A stretch of 64,000 bases of DNA, from the NCBI GenBank assembly GCA_024508725.1, contig JANINS010000003.1:310001-374000 (forward strand), read 5' to 3'. Numbering within the stretch: position 1 is the first letter of the stretch; each line of letters begins with the position of its first letter. Origin of the DNA: Chitinophagaceae bacterium (GTDB lineage Bacteria > Bacteroidota > Bacteroidia > Chitinophagales > Chitinophagaceae). Under the pieces are notes generated by a model. It was not told the origin of the DNA and did no database searches. It saw nothing but the letters and a program-made list of their open reading frames with translations. The position numbers and the translations under genes were made by a program. Of the stretch, positions 43,045 to 50,265 are shown one piece after another.

Positions 43045-45882
43045 TTATTTCAACTCCAATGCCAGAAACTTAGCAGTATGACTTCTTTTATTGCCAACCA
43101 TTTGTTCCGGAGTTCCTTCAAATAAAATTTCACCTCCTCCGTCTCCACCTTCAGGACCTAGATCGATAATGTGATCTGCAACCTTGATCACGTCGAGGTT
43201 ATGTTCTATCACTAAAACAGAGTTACCACGATCAACCAGTTTATTCAATACATCCAGCAAATGCTGAATATCCTGGAAATGCAAACCCGTTGTTGGCTCA
43301 TCAAGTATGTAGAAAGTTTTGCCAGTATCTTTCTTACCAAGTTCGGTTGCAAGCTTTACACGCTGAGCTTCACCACCACTTAAAGTAACGGCACTTTGCC
43401 CCAGAGTGATGTAACCTAACCCAACATCCTGCAATACTTTGATCTTCCGATACAGGTAATGCACAGGCTGAAAGAATTCACAAGCTTCATCAACCGTCAT
43501 ATTCAAAACATCGCTGATCGATTTTCCTTTCCAGCGGATCTCCAATGTTTCCCTGTTATAACGTTTGCCATTGCATTTCTCACAATGCACATAAACATCA
43601 GGAAGGAAATTCATTTCTATCACTCTCAAACCACCACCTTCGCATAAATCGCAACGGCCTGTTTTTACATTGAATGAAAACCTGCCTGCGTTGTATCCAC
43701 GAATTTTTGCTTCGGGAACAGAAGCGAACAAGGTTCTTATCTCTGTAAAAAATCCACAATACGTTGCAGGATTGCTTCTGGGCGTTCTTCCAATTGGAGA
43801 TTGATCAATCTCGATCACTTTATCAATATGTTCTAACCCGGTTACAGACTTGTACTGCATACACGGATACTTACTATTGTAGCAATGTTTCGAAAGTATT
43901 GGATACAACGTTTCGTTGATGAGTGTGCTCTTTCCACTTCCGCTCACACCGGTTACAACGATCAGTTTACCTAAAGGGAACTTAACTGAGACATTTTTCA
44001 GGTTGTTACCTTTTGCTCCTTTTAATTCAAGGCTCTTACCACTTCCTTTTCGTCGTTCTTTAGGAACTTCAATATTCTTCTTACCACTTAAGTATTGAGC
44101 TGTGTCGCTTCCGCTTTTTAAAACTTCTTTCGGAGTTCCTGCAGCAACGATCTGCCCACCGTGTTTACCGGCTTTGGGACCGATATCTACCAAATGATCT
44201 GCCGCAAGCATGATGTCTTTATCATGCTCAACTACCAATACGCTATTGCCGATGTTGCGAAGATTTTTCAAGGCTTCGATCAAACGATGATTGTCTCTTT
44301 GATGCAACCCGATAGAAGGTTCATCAAGAATATAAGTAATGCCCTGGAGTTGCGAACCGATCTGTGTTGCCAAGCGAATACGCTGGGATTCTCCACCACT
44401 TAATGTTCTTGACGGACGATAAAGCGATAAATAAGTTAACCCTACATCCAATAAAAATTGTAATCGTTCCCGGATCTCCTTCAAAACATCTTTGGCGATT
44501 GTATTTTGTTTTGTGCTGAGTTTTTCTTCAACTGACTGGAACCAAACCATCAGTTTATCTAAGTTCTGATTACTGAGTTCAGCGATATTCTTCTCTCCCA
44601 CTTTGAACCACAGACTTTCTTTTTTAAGTCTTGCTCCATTGCATGTGGGGCAATTGCTCAGCTCCATGAATTTTTCTACCCAACCTTTCAATACATCTGT
44701 ACTTTGAGATGATGTGAACCATCTTTTCAGCATTGGAATGATGCCTTCATAGCTTCCTGTGTACACATCAGGAATATTTTCATCATTCATGTCGAGTTCT
44801 AAACTCGTGGTGATGCTTCCATCACCATATAATAAAAGGTTGAGTTGTTGTTCAGGTAATTGATCAATGGCTTTGTCTAAATTGATCTTATTCTTTTTTG
44901 CAAACATTGCCACCTGCTGAAAAACACTGGCATCTCTTTCTTCACCCAAAGGAGCAATCCCACCTTCTTTTACACTCAGGCTTTTATCGGGCAATACTTC
45001 ATCGAGGTTGATGGTATAAACAGATCCAAGTCCTTTACAATTCGGACAAGCACCATATGGTGAGTTGAATGAGAAACTATTGGGTGAAGGTTCTTCGTAA
45101 CTGATGCCCGTGTCCTCACACATGAGTTGTTTGGAGTACTGTACCAACTTTTCCTGGTCGTTGATCTGCAGGAACATCAGGTCTTTACCCACTCTTAACG
45201 TTTGCTGAACACTCTGACTCAGCCTCACCTTCATATCATCTGTTACAGGCAAACGATCAACCACTACTTCAATGTCGTGGATCTTATAACGATCCACCTG
45301 CATTTTAGCAGTGATGTCTTTGATCTCGCCATCCACTCTCACTTTTAAAAATCCTTTCTTTCTTATCTCTTCAAACAGTTCACGGTAATGACCTTTTCTA
45401 CCACGAATTAAAGGAGCCAGTAAAGTGATCTTCTTATTCTTGAATTTTTGAAAGATATTTTCTACAATTTCTTCTTCACTGAACTTCACCATTTTTTTGC
45501 CGGTATTGTAGCTATAAGCTTCACCTATCCTGGCAAATAACAAACGCAGGAAATCGTATATCTCTGTAACCGTTCCAACCGTTGAACGTGGGTTCTTATT
45601 CGTGGTTTTTTGTTCTATAGAAATAACCGGCGAAAGACCACTGATCTTGTCAACATCAGGTCTTTCCATATCGCCAATAAATTGACGGGCATAAGCACTG
45701 AAGCTTTCCATATACCTACGCTGACCTTCATTGTAGATGGTATCGAAAGCAAGCGAAGATTTTCCGCTTCCGCTTACACCGGTAAAAACAACAAGTTTAT
45801 TTTTTGGGATGATGAGATCGAGATTACGGAGATTGTGTTCTCTTGCCCCGATCACTTCAATGGTCTCTGTTTTTTCGCTCAT
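43045..45882 (-). CDS. uvrA: Excinuclease ABC subunit A
   Basis: 945 aa, full-length UvrA. The N-terminal ATPase has VVFTGVSGSGKSSLAFDTI; the first zinc site is CPNCKGLGS with CPTCNGARL; the ABC signature is RTLSGGESQRIRLATQIGS with ILDEPSIGLH. The second ATPase has VVTGVSGSGKSTLINETL, zinc module CDLCEGGG and CEKCNGKRYN, VTLSGGEAQRVKLATEL and ILDEPTTGLHF. UvrA dimers find bulky DNA lesions and load UvrB. It is monocistronic, with TAACTTCG 10 bases before ATG as a possible -7 box. Confidence 0.97.
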   Translation of the reverse strand: MSEKTETIEVIGAREHNLRNLDLIIPKNKLVVFTGVSGSGKSSLAFDTIYNEGQRRYMESFSAYARQFIGDMERPDVDKISGLSPVISIEQKTTNKNPRSTVGTVTEIYDFLRLLFARIGEAYSYNTGKKMVKFSEEEIVENIFQKFKNKKITLLAPLIRGRKGHYRELFEEIRKKGFLKVRVDGEIKDITAKMQVDRYKIHDIEVVVDRLPVTDDMKVRLSQSVQQTLRVGKDLMFLQINDQEKLVQYSKQLMCEDTGISYEEPSPNSFSFNSPYGACPNCKGLGSVYTINLDEVLPDKSLSVKEGGIAPLGEERDASVFQQVAMFAKKNKINLDKAIDQLPEQQLNLLLYGDGSITTSLELDMNDENIPDVYTGSYEGIIPMLKRWFTSSQSTDVLKGWVEKFMELSNCPTCNGARLKKESLWFKVGEKNIAELSNQNLDKLMVWFQSVEEKLSTKQNTIAKDVLKEIRERLQFLLDVGLTYLSLYRPSRTLSGGESQRIRLATQIGSQLQGITYILDEPSIGLHQRDNHRLIEALKNLRNIGNSVLVVEHDKDIMLAADHLVDIGPKAGKHGGQIVAAGTPKEVLKSGSDTAQYLSGKKNIEVPKERRKGSGKSLELKGAKGNNLKNVSVKFPLGKLIVVTGVSGSGKSTLINETLYPILSKHCYNSKYPCMQYKSVTGLEHIDKVIEIDQSPIGRTPRSNPATYCGFFTEIRTLFASVPEAKIRGYNAGRFSFNVKTGRCDLCEGGGLRVIEMNFLPDVYVHCEKCNGKRYNRETLEIRWKGKSISDVLNMTVDEACEFFQPVHYLYRKIKVLQDVGLGYITLGQSAVTLSGGEAQRVKLATELGKKDTGKTFYILDEPTTGLHFQDIQHLLDVLNKLVDRGNSVLVIEHNLDVIKVADHIIDLGPEGGDGGGEILFEGTPEQMVGNKRSHTAKFLALELK

Positions 45883-45947
45883 AAAAGGACGTCGAAGTTA
45901 GTAAACCGCTTCCATTCTGAACGTCAAAGCTGAGTGAAGATATATCT

Positions 45948-45988
45948 GCACAAGTGTCACGCTGAAGACGTGATAAATGTGACGCAAC
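45948..45988 (+). repeat. Rearranged copy of the dispersed intergenic repeat
   Basis: GCACAAGTGT and GTGACGCAAC, the two halves of the repeat, are separated by 21 bases. The second block AATAGTAGTGCTATAG follows 8 bases later. This copy appears split by an insertion. Confidence 0.5.
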
Positions 45989-46053
45989 CCAGGCTAAATA
46001 GTAGTGCTATAGCCGGTTCCATGATTCAGGATCAACCAATTGAAACGAAAATT

Positions 46054-46515
46054 TTATTTAGCTGAAGCAGTCCACTTTAATAAATAAGAATCGCAACCAA
46101 GGTTATTAATGTTCATCCGGAATGTTCCTTCTGCTTTGTCGCCATTTAAAGTAGCATCGATTTCGAAATGCCATGCAGTTGAACCTCCGTTTGGCGGTTC
46201 GCTGATGCTGCCTTTCGCTTTTCCATCTACAATATCGAATGCACCTTCAGGACCAGTGGTAGTTTGTTCGAGTTTCCCGGAACATCTCCAGTAACCGGAG
46301 AAGGTGAGGTTTTGGAGTTTTTTCCCATCAGCAGAAATGTCGAACGATATTTTATCGCCTTTCATTCCATTAGAGATCTCTCCTTCGAAATGCTGTGCAT
46401 CTTTGGTTTCGTTAGATTTATTCCCGATAGATGTATTATCGGCGGCAGGCGTTTTATCAGTATTGCAGGCAAAGAAAAAACTTGTACATACCAAAAGGGC
46501 AGCGATCTTTCTCAT
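46054..46515 (-). CDS. Small lipoprotein, unknown function
   Basis: 153 aa from ATG 46513-46515. The leader MRKIAALLVCTSFFFAC gives a lipobox-like FFAC (Cys 17), then a Thr/Asn-rich linker. The folded part is beta-rich (KISFDISADGKKLQNLTFSGYWRC, FEIDATLNGDKAEGTFRMNI), with Cys pairs that might form a disulfide. I do not recognise the family; short beta-barrel lipoproteins of this type are common in Chitinophagaceae. The frame is open for 66 codons upstream, but those overlap the divergent gene at 46568 and carry no leader. Confidence 0.75.
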   Translation of the reverse strand: MRKIAALLVCTSFFFACNTDKTPAADNTSIGNKSNETKDAQHFEGEISNGMKGDKISFDISADGKKLQNLTFSGYWRCSGKLEQTTTGPEGAFDIVDGKAKGSISEPPNGGSTAWHFEIDATLNGDKAEGTFRMNINNLGCDSYLLKWTASAK

Positions 46516-46567
46516 ATCGAGGTTTGAAGCAAATAAAACAAACAAATTAACTTTAAACAAAAACAAG

Positions 46568-47101
46568 ATGTTCTCATTTTTCAAAAAGAAAGAGGTCGGA
46601 CCTAAAGTAACTGATGTTGTTTTTGCTAAAAAGCAGGGTAAATGGAATGCACTGGTCAATGCGGCAAAGCAACATCCCAACACTGTATTTGTAGCCTGGT
46701 TTGATGAGAGCATGGAAGCATTACAACAATATTTTCAGCAGCAGAATATAACAGCAGAAGTGACCAGTTACCGACAGTTACATTCAGGATTGATTGGCAA
46801 TAAATCAGTGGTTTTTATTGAACATCATCCATTAAAAGCAAAGGAGCAACAGGCTTTCACCTCACTGCATGAAAATAAAATCTCTGTTTATTCTTCTTTG
46901 GATGAAGCCTTCTTTCGCCATTTTGGCGGTGATAAGATCACTGCTTTGCTGGACAAATTGGGTTTGCAGGATAATGAAGCCATCAGTCATTCATTGATAA
47001 CAAAGTCAATTACCAATGCCCAGGAAAAATTAGCGGAGAAGGTGACGATGGAACAATCGGCAGGCAGCATGGAAGAATGGATGCAAAAGAACATTGGCTG
47101 A
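46568..47101 (+). CDS. Conserved hypothetical protein
   Basis: 177 aa from ATG 46568 (MFSFFKKKEVGPKVTDVVFAKKQGKW). No signal peptide. Alternating strands and helices (NTVFVAWFDESMEALQQYF, KSVVFIEHHPLKAKEQQAF, KISVYSSLDEAFFRHFGGDKI) suggest a Rossmann-like or receiver-like alpha/beta fold, but no catalytic motif is seen. The C terminus is helical and acidic, ending MEEWMQKNIG. It is divergent from the lipoprotein gene and precedes the flippase-like membrane protein by 45 bases. I do not recognise the family. Confidence 0.7.
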   Translation: MFSFFKKKEVGPKVTDVVFAKKQGKWNALVNAAKQHPNTVFVAWFDESMEALQQYFQQQNITAEVTSYRQLHSGLIGNKSVVFIEHHPLKAKEQQAFTSLHENKISVYSSLDEAFFRHFGGDKITALLDKLGLQDNEAISHSLITKSITNAQEKLAEKVTMEQSAGSMEEWMQKNIG

Positions 47102-47146
47102 GCATTTTAAGCGATACGACGCTTTTTTACTTTCTTTGCACCTGTC

Positions 47147-48028
47147 ATGCCCGGCGAAAAAGCAAAAAATCTCCTCAAGCTATTACTGAAGATCGTTGTT
47201 ACCGTAGTTTGTCTGTGGTACATCAGTAAAAAGATCAACTGGAACGAAACCTTGGATCTTGTTCTGGAAAGTAATCCTGTATGGTTGGTTGTAGCTGTAT
47301 TTCTTTTTACTATCTCGAAGATCATTTCTTCTTTCAGGCTTAATATCTATTTCAAGAATATGGGTGTGCAGCTTACAGAAAAGAAGAACCTGAAGTTGTA
47401 CTGGCTTGGCATGTTCTATAACTTATTTCTTCCGGGAAGTATCAGTGGAGATGCTTATAAAGTGATCTTGCTTAATCGAAAGTACAAATACTCTGTAAAA
47501 TTGTTGAGTGCTGCTGTGCTGCTCGACAGGGTTTCGGGTGTAATGGGATTAGGCATTCTGGCAGTGATCTATTATTTTCTCATTCATCGTGGTGCACAAT
47601 ATTCTGATTGGGCTTTGGTTGCTTTAATACCAGGAATCGCCATATTTTATTTTGTGGTAAAAAAAGTATTTCCAACTTTCTTACCAGGAGTATGGAAAAC
47701 GTTCTGGCTGGGTTTAATGGTACAGGGTTTTATTGTACTATGTGCTTATTGTATTATGGAAGGATTGCATATAGCTGAATCGCATGAAGCATACATTCTC
47801 ATTTTCCTTTTCTCTTCTTTGGTTGCCATTCTTCCGTTGAGTATTGGTGGTGGATTGGGTATTAGGGAGTTTGCTTTTGTATCTGCCAGTAAAGTGTTTG
47901 CATTGGATCAGCATCATGCCGTAACGATCAGTTTGTTGTACTATTTTGTTATCCTTATTAACTCGGTGGTTGGTGTAAGATGGGTATATAAAGATCCTTT
48001 GGAAGAAGAGGTCAGTGATCAGAAATAA
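47147..48028 (+). CDS. YbhN/UPF0104 flippase-like membrane protein
   Basis: 293 aa with about eight hydrophobic helices, of the lysylphosphatidylglycerol synthase transmembrane (LPG_synthase_TM) superfamily. Signatures: SKIISSFRLNIYFKNMG, LGMFYNLFLPGSISGDAYKV, LLDRVSGVMGLG and LPLSIGGGLGIREFAFV near the C terminus. Members move or modify lipids in the inner membrane; no catalytic GNAT domain is attached here, so the substrate is unknown. The ATG follows TTTCTTTG by 8 bases. Confidence 0.88.
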   Translation: MPGEKAKNLLKLLLKIVVTVVCLWYISKKINWNETLDLVLESNPVWLVVAVFLFTISKIISSFRLNIYFKNMGVQLTEKKNLKLYWLGMFYNLFLPGSISGDAYKVILLNRKYKYSVKLLSAAVLLDRVSGVMGLGILAVIYYFLIHRGAQYSDWALVALIPGIAIFYFVVKKVFPTFLPGVWKTFWLGLMVQGFIVLCAYCIMEGLHIAESHEAYILIFLFSSLVAILPLSIGGGLGIREFAFVSASKVFALDQHHAVTISLLYYFVILINSVVGVRWVYKDPLEEEVSDQK

Positions 48029-48089
48029 GATATCCTTACTGATAACATCCTACCTCTTAACTCGTATCTCTTACTTCTTCCTTCGTACT

Positions 48090-48097
48090 TATCTTTA
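48090..48097 (+). promoter_or_regulatory. -7 box of the S4-domain gene, leaderless spacing
   Basis: TATCTTTA, 7 of 8 matches to TAnnTTTG, 4 bases before ATG 48102. Confidence 0.45.
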
Positions 48098-48101
48098 CCT
48101 C

Positions 48102-48494
48102 ATGGTTGTAGCTAAAGAAAAATTACGTTTAGACAAATACTTATGGTCGATACGGTTATTCAAAACTCGTAGCCAGGCTTCCGAGGCTTGTGAAAAAGGC
48201 AAGGTGAAGATGAATGGCACTTCAGTTAAAGCTGCGAAAACGGTGAATGTGGGTGAAGAGTATGAAGTAAAAACAGAAGCCAGGAAATGGGTGATCAAAG
48301 TTGCAGATCTGCTACACACTCGTGTACAATATTCAGAAGCGATCAAATATTATATCGATCTTACTCCAGCTGAAGAAATCGAGAAATCAACCTTCCAGTC
48401 AGAAAGCTTCCATACAGGAAAAAGATTAAGTAAAGTAGGACGACCAACGAAGAAACAGCGAAGGAACATGGAAGGTTTTATGGATGAAGAATGA
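48102..48494 (+). CDS. S4-domain RNA-binding protein (HslR-like)
   Basis: 130 aa from ATG 48102 (MVVAKEKLRLDKYLWSIRLFKT). The frame is open 29 codons earlier, overlapping the flippase stop. The S4 domain is ~8-70: RLDKYLWSIRLFKTRSQASEACEKGKVKMNGTSVK in pieces, like HslR (Hsp15), which rescues stalled 50S subunits. The C-terminal half is basic (RPTKKQRRNMEGF). It probably binds rRNA or peptidyl-tRNA. It has its own leaderless-type promoter despite being close to the upstream gene. Confidence 0.92.
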   Translation: MVVAKEKLRLDKYLWSIRLFKTRSQASEACEKGKVKMNGTSVKAAKTVNVGEEYEVKTEARKWVIKVADLLHTRVQYSEAIKYYIDLTPAEEIEKSTFQSESFHTGKRLSKVGRPTKKQRRNMEGFMDEE

Positions 48495-48531
48495 GAGAAT
48501 ATTTATCTTTCCTTTATTAAACACACACTTG

Positions 48532-48987
48532 ATGAAACATTTTCTGCTGTTTTGTATGTTCGTACTATGTCTTAATTCAATTTCTGCCCAAACCGATAGT
48601 ACGGCAAAAGACAGCACAGAAGTTTCCGATACCAGTATAGACAAGGAAGTTAAAACCGTCCAGGTGGAAGCGCAATTTCCTGGTGGAATGCCTGCATGGA
48701 GAAAGTATCTCGAAACGACTTTAAAAGTTGATCTTTTAGAAAAATGCGTTAAGCTGAAGAAAGGTCAAAAGATGGTTAGACAAACGGTTATTGTTTCTTT
48801 TCGTGTTGATAAAGATGGAAGTATTTCGAATGTGATTGCTGAAAATGCTTCTGAAGTGTGTCCTTCGATAGCTGCGGAAGCTGTCAGGGTGATAAAAAAT
48901 GGGCCTAAGTGGTCTCCTGCTGTTCAAGATGGTAGGACGGTTATTTATCGCCAAAGACAAAGTATTACCTGGGTGCTGGAAGAATAA
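48532..48987 (+). CDS. Exported TonB C-terminal-domain protein
   Basis: 151 aa from ATG 48532 (MKHFLLFCMFVLCLNSISAQ, signal peptide), then a Ser/Thr/Asp-rich linker and a TonB C-terminal-like domain: AQFPGGMPAWRKYLETTLK, QTVIVSFRVDKDGSISNVIAENA, VRVIKNGPKWSPAVQDGR. PGG at the domain start and the V-F-VDKDG-I strand are typical of Bacteroidota TonB-fold proteins. It lacks the transmembrane anchor with Pro-rich spacer of real TonB, so it is not an energy transducer by itself and may be a periplasmic accessory or sensor. Confidence 0.82.
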   Translation: MKHFLLFCMFVLCLNSISAQTDSTAKDSTEVSDTSIDKEVKTVQVEAQFPGGMPAWRKYLETTLKVDLLEKCVKLKKGQKMVRQTVIVSFRVDKDGSISNVIAENASEVCPSIAAEAVRVIKNGPKWSPAVQDGRTVIYRQRQSITWVLEE

Positions 48988-49049
48988 ATGAAATTAGTTT
49001 TTGCTCTTAATTATAGAGTAATATTCCGTAAGTACAAACAACTACTGCA

Positions 49050-49068
49050 GTACAAGAGTGCGACGCAA
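49050..49068 (+). repeat. Dispersed 20-base intergenic repeat, subfamily A
   Basis: GTACAAGAGTGCGACGCAA, 19-base exact match. Confidence 0.8.
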
Positions 49069-49114
49069 GTAAAGCTCAATCGGAGTTCCGAACTTCTGCT
49101 CCATCATTCTCTTT

Positions 49115-49122
49115 TATCTTTG
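49115..49122 (+). promoter_or_regulatory. -7 box of trmD, leaderless spacing
   Basis: TATCTTTG, exact TAnnTTTG, 4 bases before ATG 49127. Confidence 0.5.
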
Positions 49123-49126
49123 TCGA

Positions 49127-49816
49127 ATGCAGATAGACATTCTCACTGTAGTTCCCGAATTGTTGGAAAGCCCTTTCAGCCACAGCATTATGAAACGTGC
49201 CAGGGAAAAAGGTTTACTGGTTGTGAATACGCATAACCTTAGAAAATGGGCGATCAACAAACATGGCCAGGTAGATGATTATCAATATGGTGGTGGTGCA
49301 GGAATGGTGATGATGTGTGAACCGATCGCTAATGCTATTGACGAGCTGCAGAAAGAAAGGAAATACGATGAGATCATTTATATGACGCCTGATGGAAAAA
49401 ACTTCAACCAGGGAACAGCGAACCAGCTTTCATTGAAAGAAAATATTCTCATCATTTGCGGTCATTATAAAGGTATTGATCAGAGGATCCGTGATCAGTA
49501 TGTAACGATGGAAATCTCTATTGGTGATTTCGTGTTAAGTGGTGGTGAACTGGCTGCAGCTATTGTTGTAGATGCGATTGGAAGGCTGCTTCCGGGTGTT
49601 TTGAATGATGAGACCTCTGCCCTTTTTGATTCTTTCCAGGACAACCTGCTGGCTCCTCCGGTTTATACACGACCTGAAATTTGGCGTAATATAAAAGTGC
49701 CTGATATTCTGCTTTCAGGCGATCCAAAAAAGATAGAAGACTGGCGTTATGATCAGGCCTTGAACAGAACTCAAACCAAACGTCCTGACTTGTGGGAGAA
49801 GCATGAAAACAGTTAG
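49127..49816 (+). CDS. trmD: tRNA (guanine37-N1)-methyltransferase
   Basis: 229 aa, SPOUT-class. Motifs: MQIDILTVVPELLESPFSHSI start, DDYQYGGGAGMVMMCEP, IYMTPDGKNFNQGTANQL, LIICGHYKGIDQRIRDQYV, the knot ISIGDFVLSGGELAAAIVVDAIGR, and C-terminal PVYTRPEIWRNIKVPDILLSGD. It methylates G37 of tRNAs reading CNN codons, preventing frameshifts. It is usually in an operon after rpsP and rimM; here it is solitary with its own promoter. A perfect ATTGTTAAA/TTTAACAAT palindrome at 49844-49864 follows and may end its transcript. Confidence 0.96.
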   Translation: MQIDILTVVPELLESPFSHSIMKRAREKGLLVVNTHNLRKWAINKHGQVDDYQYGGGAGMVMMCEPIANAIDELQKERKYDEIIYMTPDGKNFNQGTANQLSLKENILIICGHYKGIDQRIRDQYVTMEISIGDFVLSGGELAAAIVVDAIGRLLPGVLNDETSALFDSFQDNLLAPPVYTRPEIWRNIKVPDILLSGDPKKIEDWRYDQALNRTQTKRPDLWEKHENS

Positions 49817-49889
49817 ATTGGGTTTTTTGTGTCCGATTGGGTCATTGTTAAAACTTTAACAATTAAACAGTTTGTGGCAGCGAAACTAC

Positions 49890-50070
49890 CTTTACGCTGT
49901 TTAAAACCAAATCCAATTATCCTCGAAACCCCGTTTGAAAATCCAATGTCTTAACCGGTCACCAACCTTGCAAAAACCAACAATGCCATAGGGCTAACCG
50001 AAAGAAAAACCAAAGGCTGGAAGGAACCGAAATGTGTTTGAACCCTGCTACACAGCAGGGTTCTTCATTT
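49890..50070 (+). ncRNA. Candidate small RNA, A/C-rich with terminator hairpin
   Basis: TACCTTTA (49888-49895) resembles a -7 box with TTTG 14 bases ahead. About 145 A/C-rich bases follow with AACC recurring every 10-25 bases, then a perfect 10-pair hairpin and TTCATTT. No coding frame and no known family are apparent. The evidence is weak and rests on composition and the terminator-like end. Confidence 0.3.
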
Positions 50071-50234
50071 ACATCACATTCAGGATTTGTCTGTTTTGGT
50101 CAGGTTAAGGTCTTATTGCAGTCCTTCCCCTTAAAGCATACAGCAACCTTTGCTTTGTCGAGCTGTTGCTCACCTACGAAAAACAGTTTCCTCTTTTTCG
50201 CTAACCATTTATACCTGGAGGAACACACCTATCG

Positions 50235-50262
50235 AAATGTCCTGCTATGTGGCAGGACATTT
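50235..50262. terminator. Hairpin after the GH31 gene
   Basis: AAATGTCCTGC-TATGTG-GCAGGACATTT, an 11-pair stem 4 bases beyond the GH31 stop codon (50266); usable in either direction. Confidence 0.75.
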
Positions 50263-50265
50263 ATA

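Larger units (their letters stand above)
49817..50265. other. Intergenic region with A/C-rich sRNA-like stretch
   Basis: 449 bases without a credible gene. It contains the palindrome ATTGTTAAA-AC-TTTAACAAT (49844-49864), an A/C-rich stretch 49896-50040 with repeated AACC, the hairpin GAACCCTGCT-ACAC-AGCAGGGTTC (50040-50063) and the hairpin at 50235-50262. Confidence 0.6.

Noticed and set aside
49127-49816. Start of trmD at an upstream ATG near 48988
   Set aside because: The earlier frame is a different reading frame crossing a dispersed repeat; MQIDILTVVPEL is the family N terminus.
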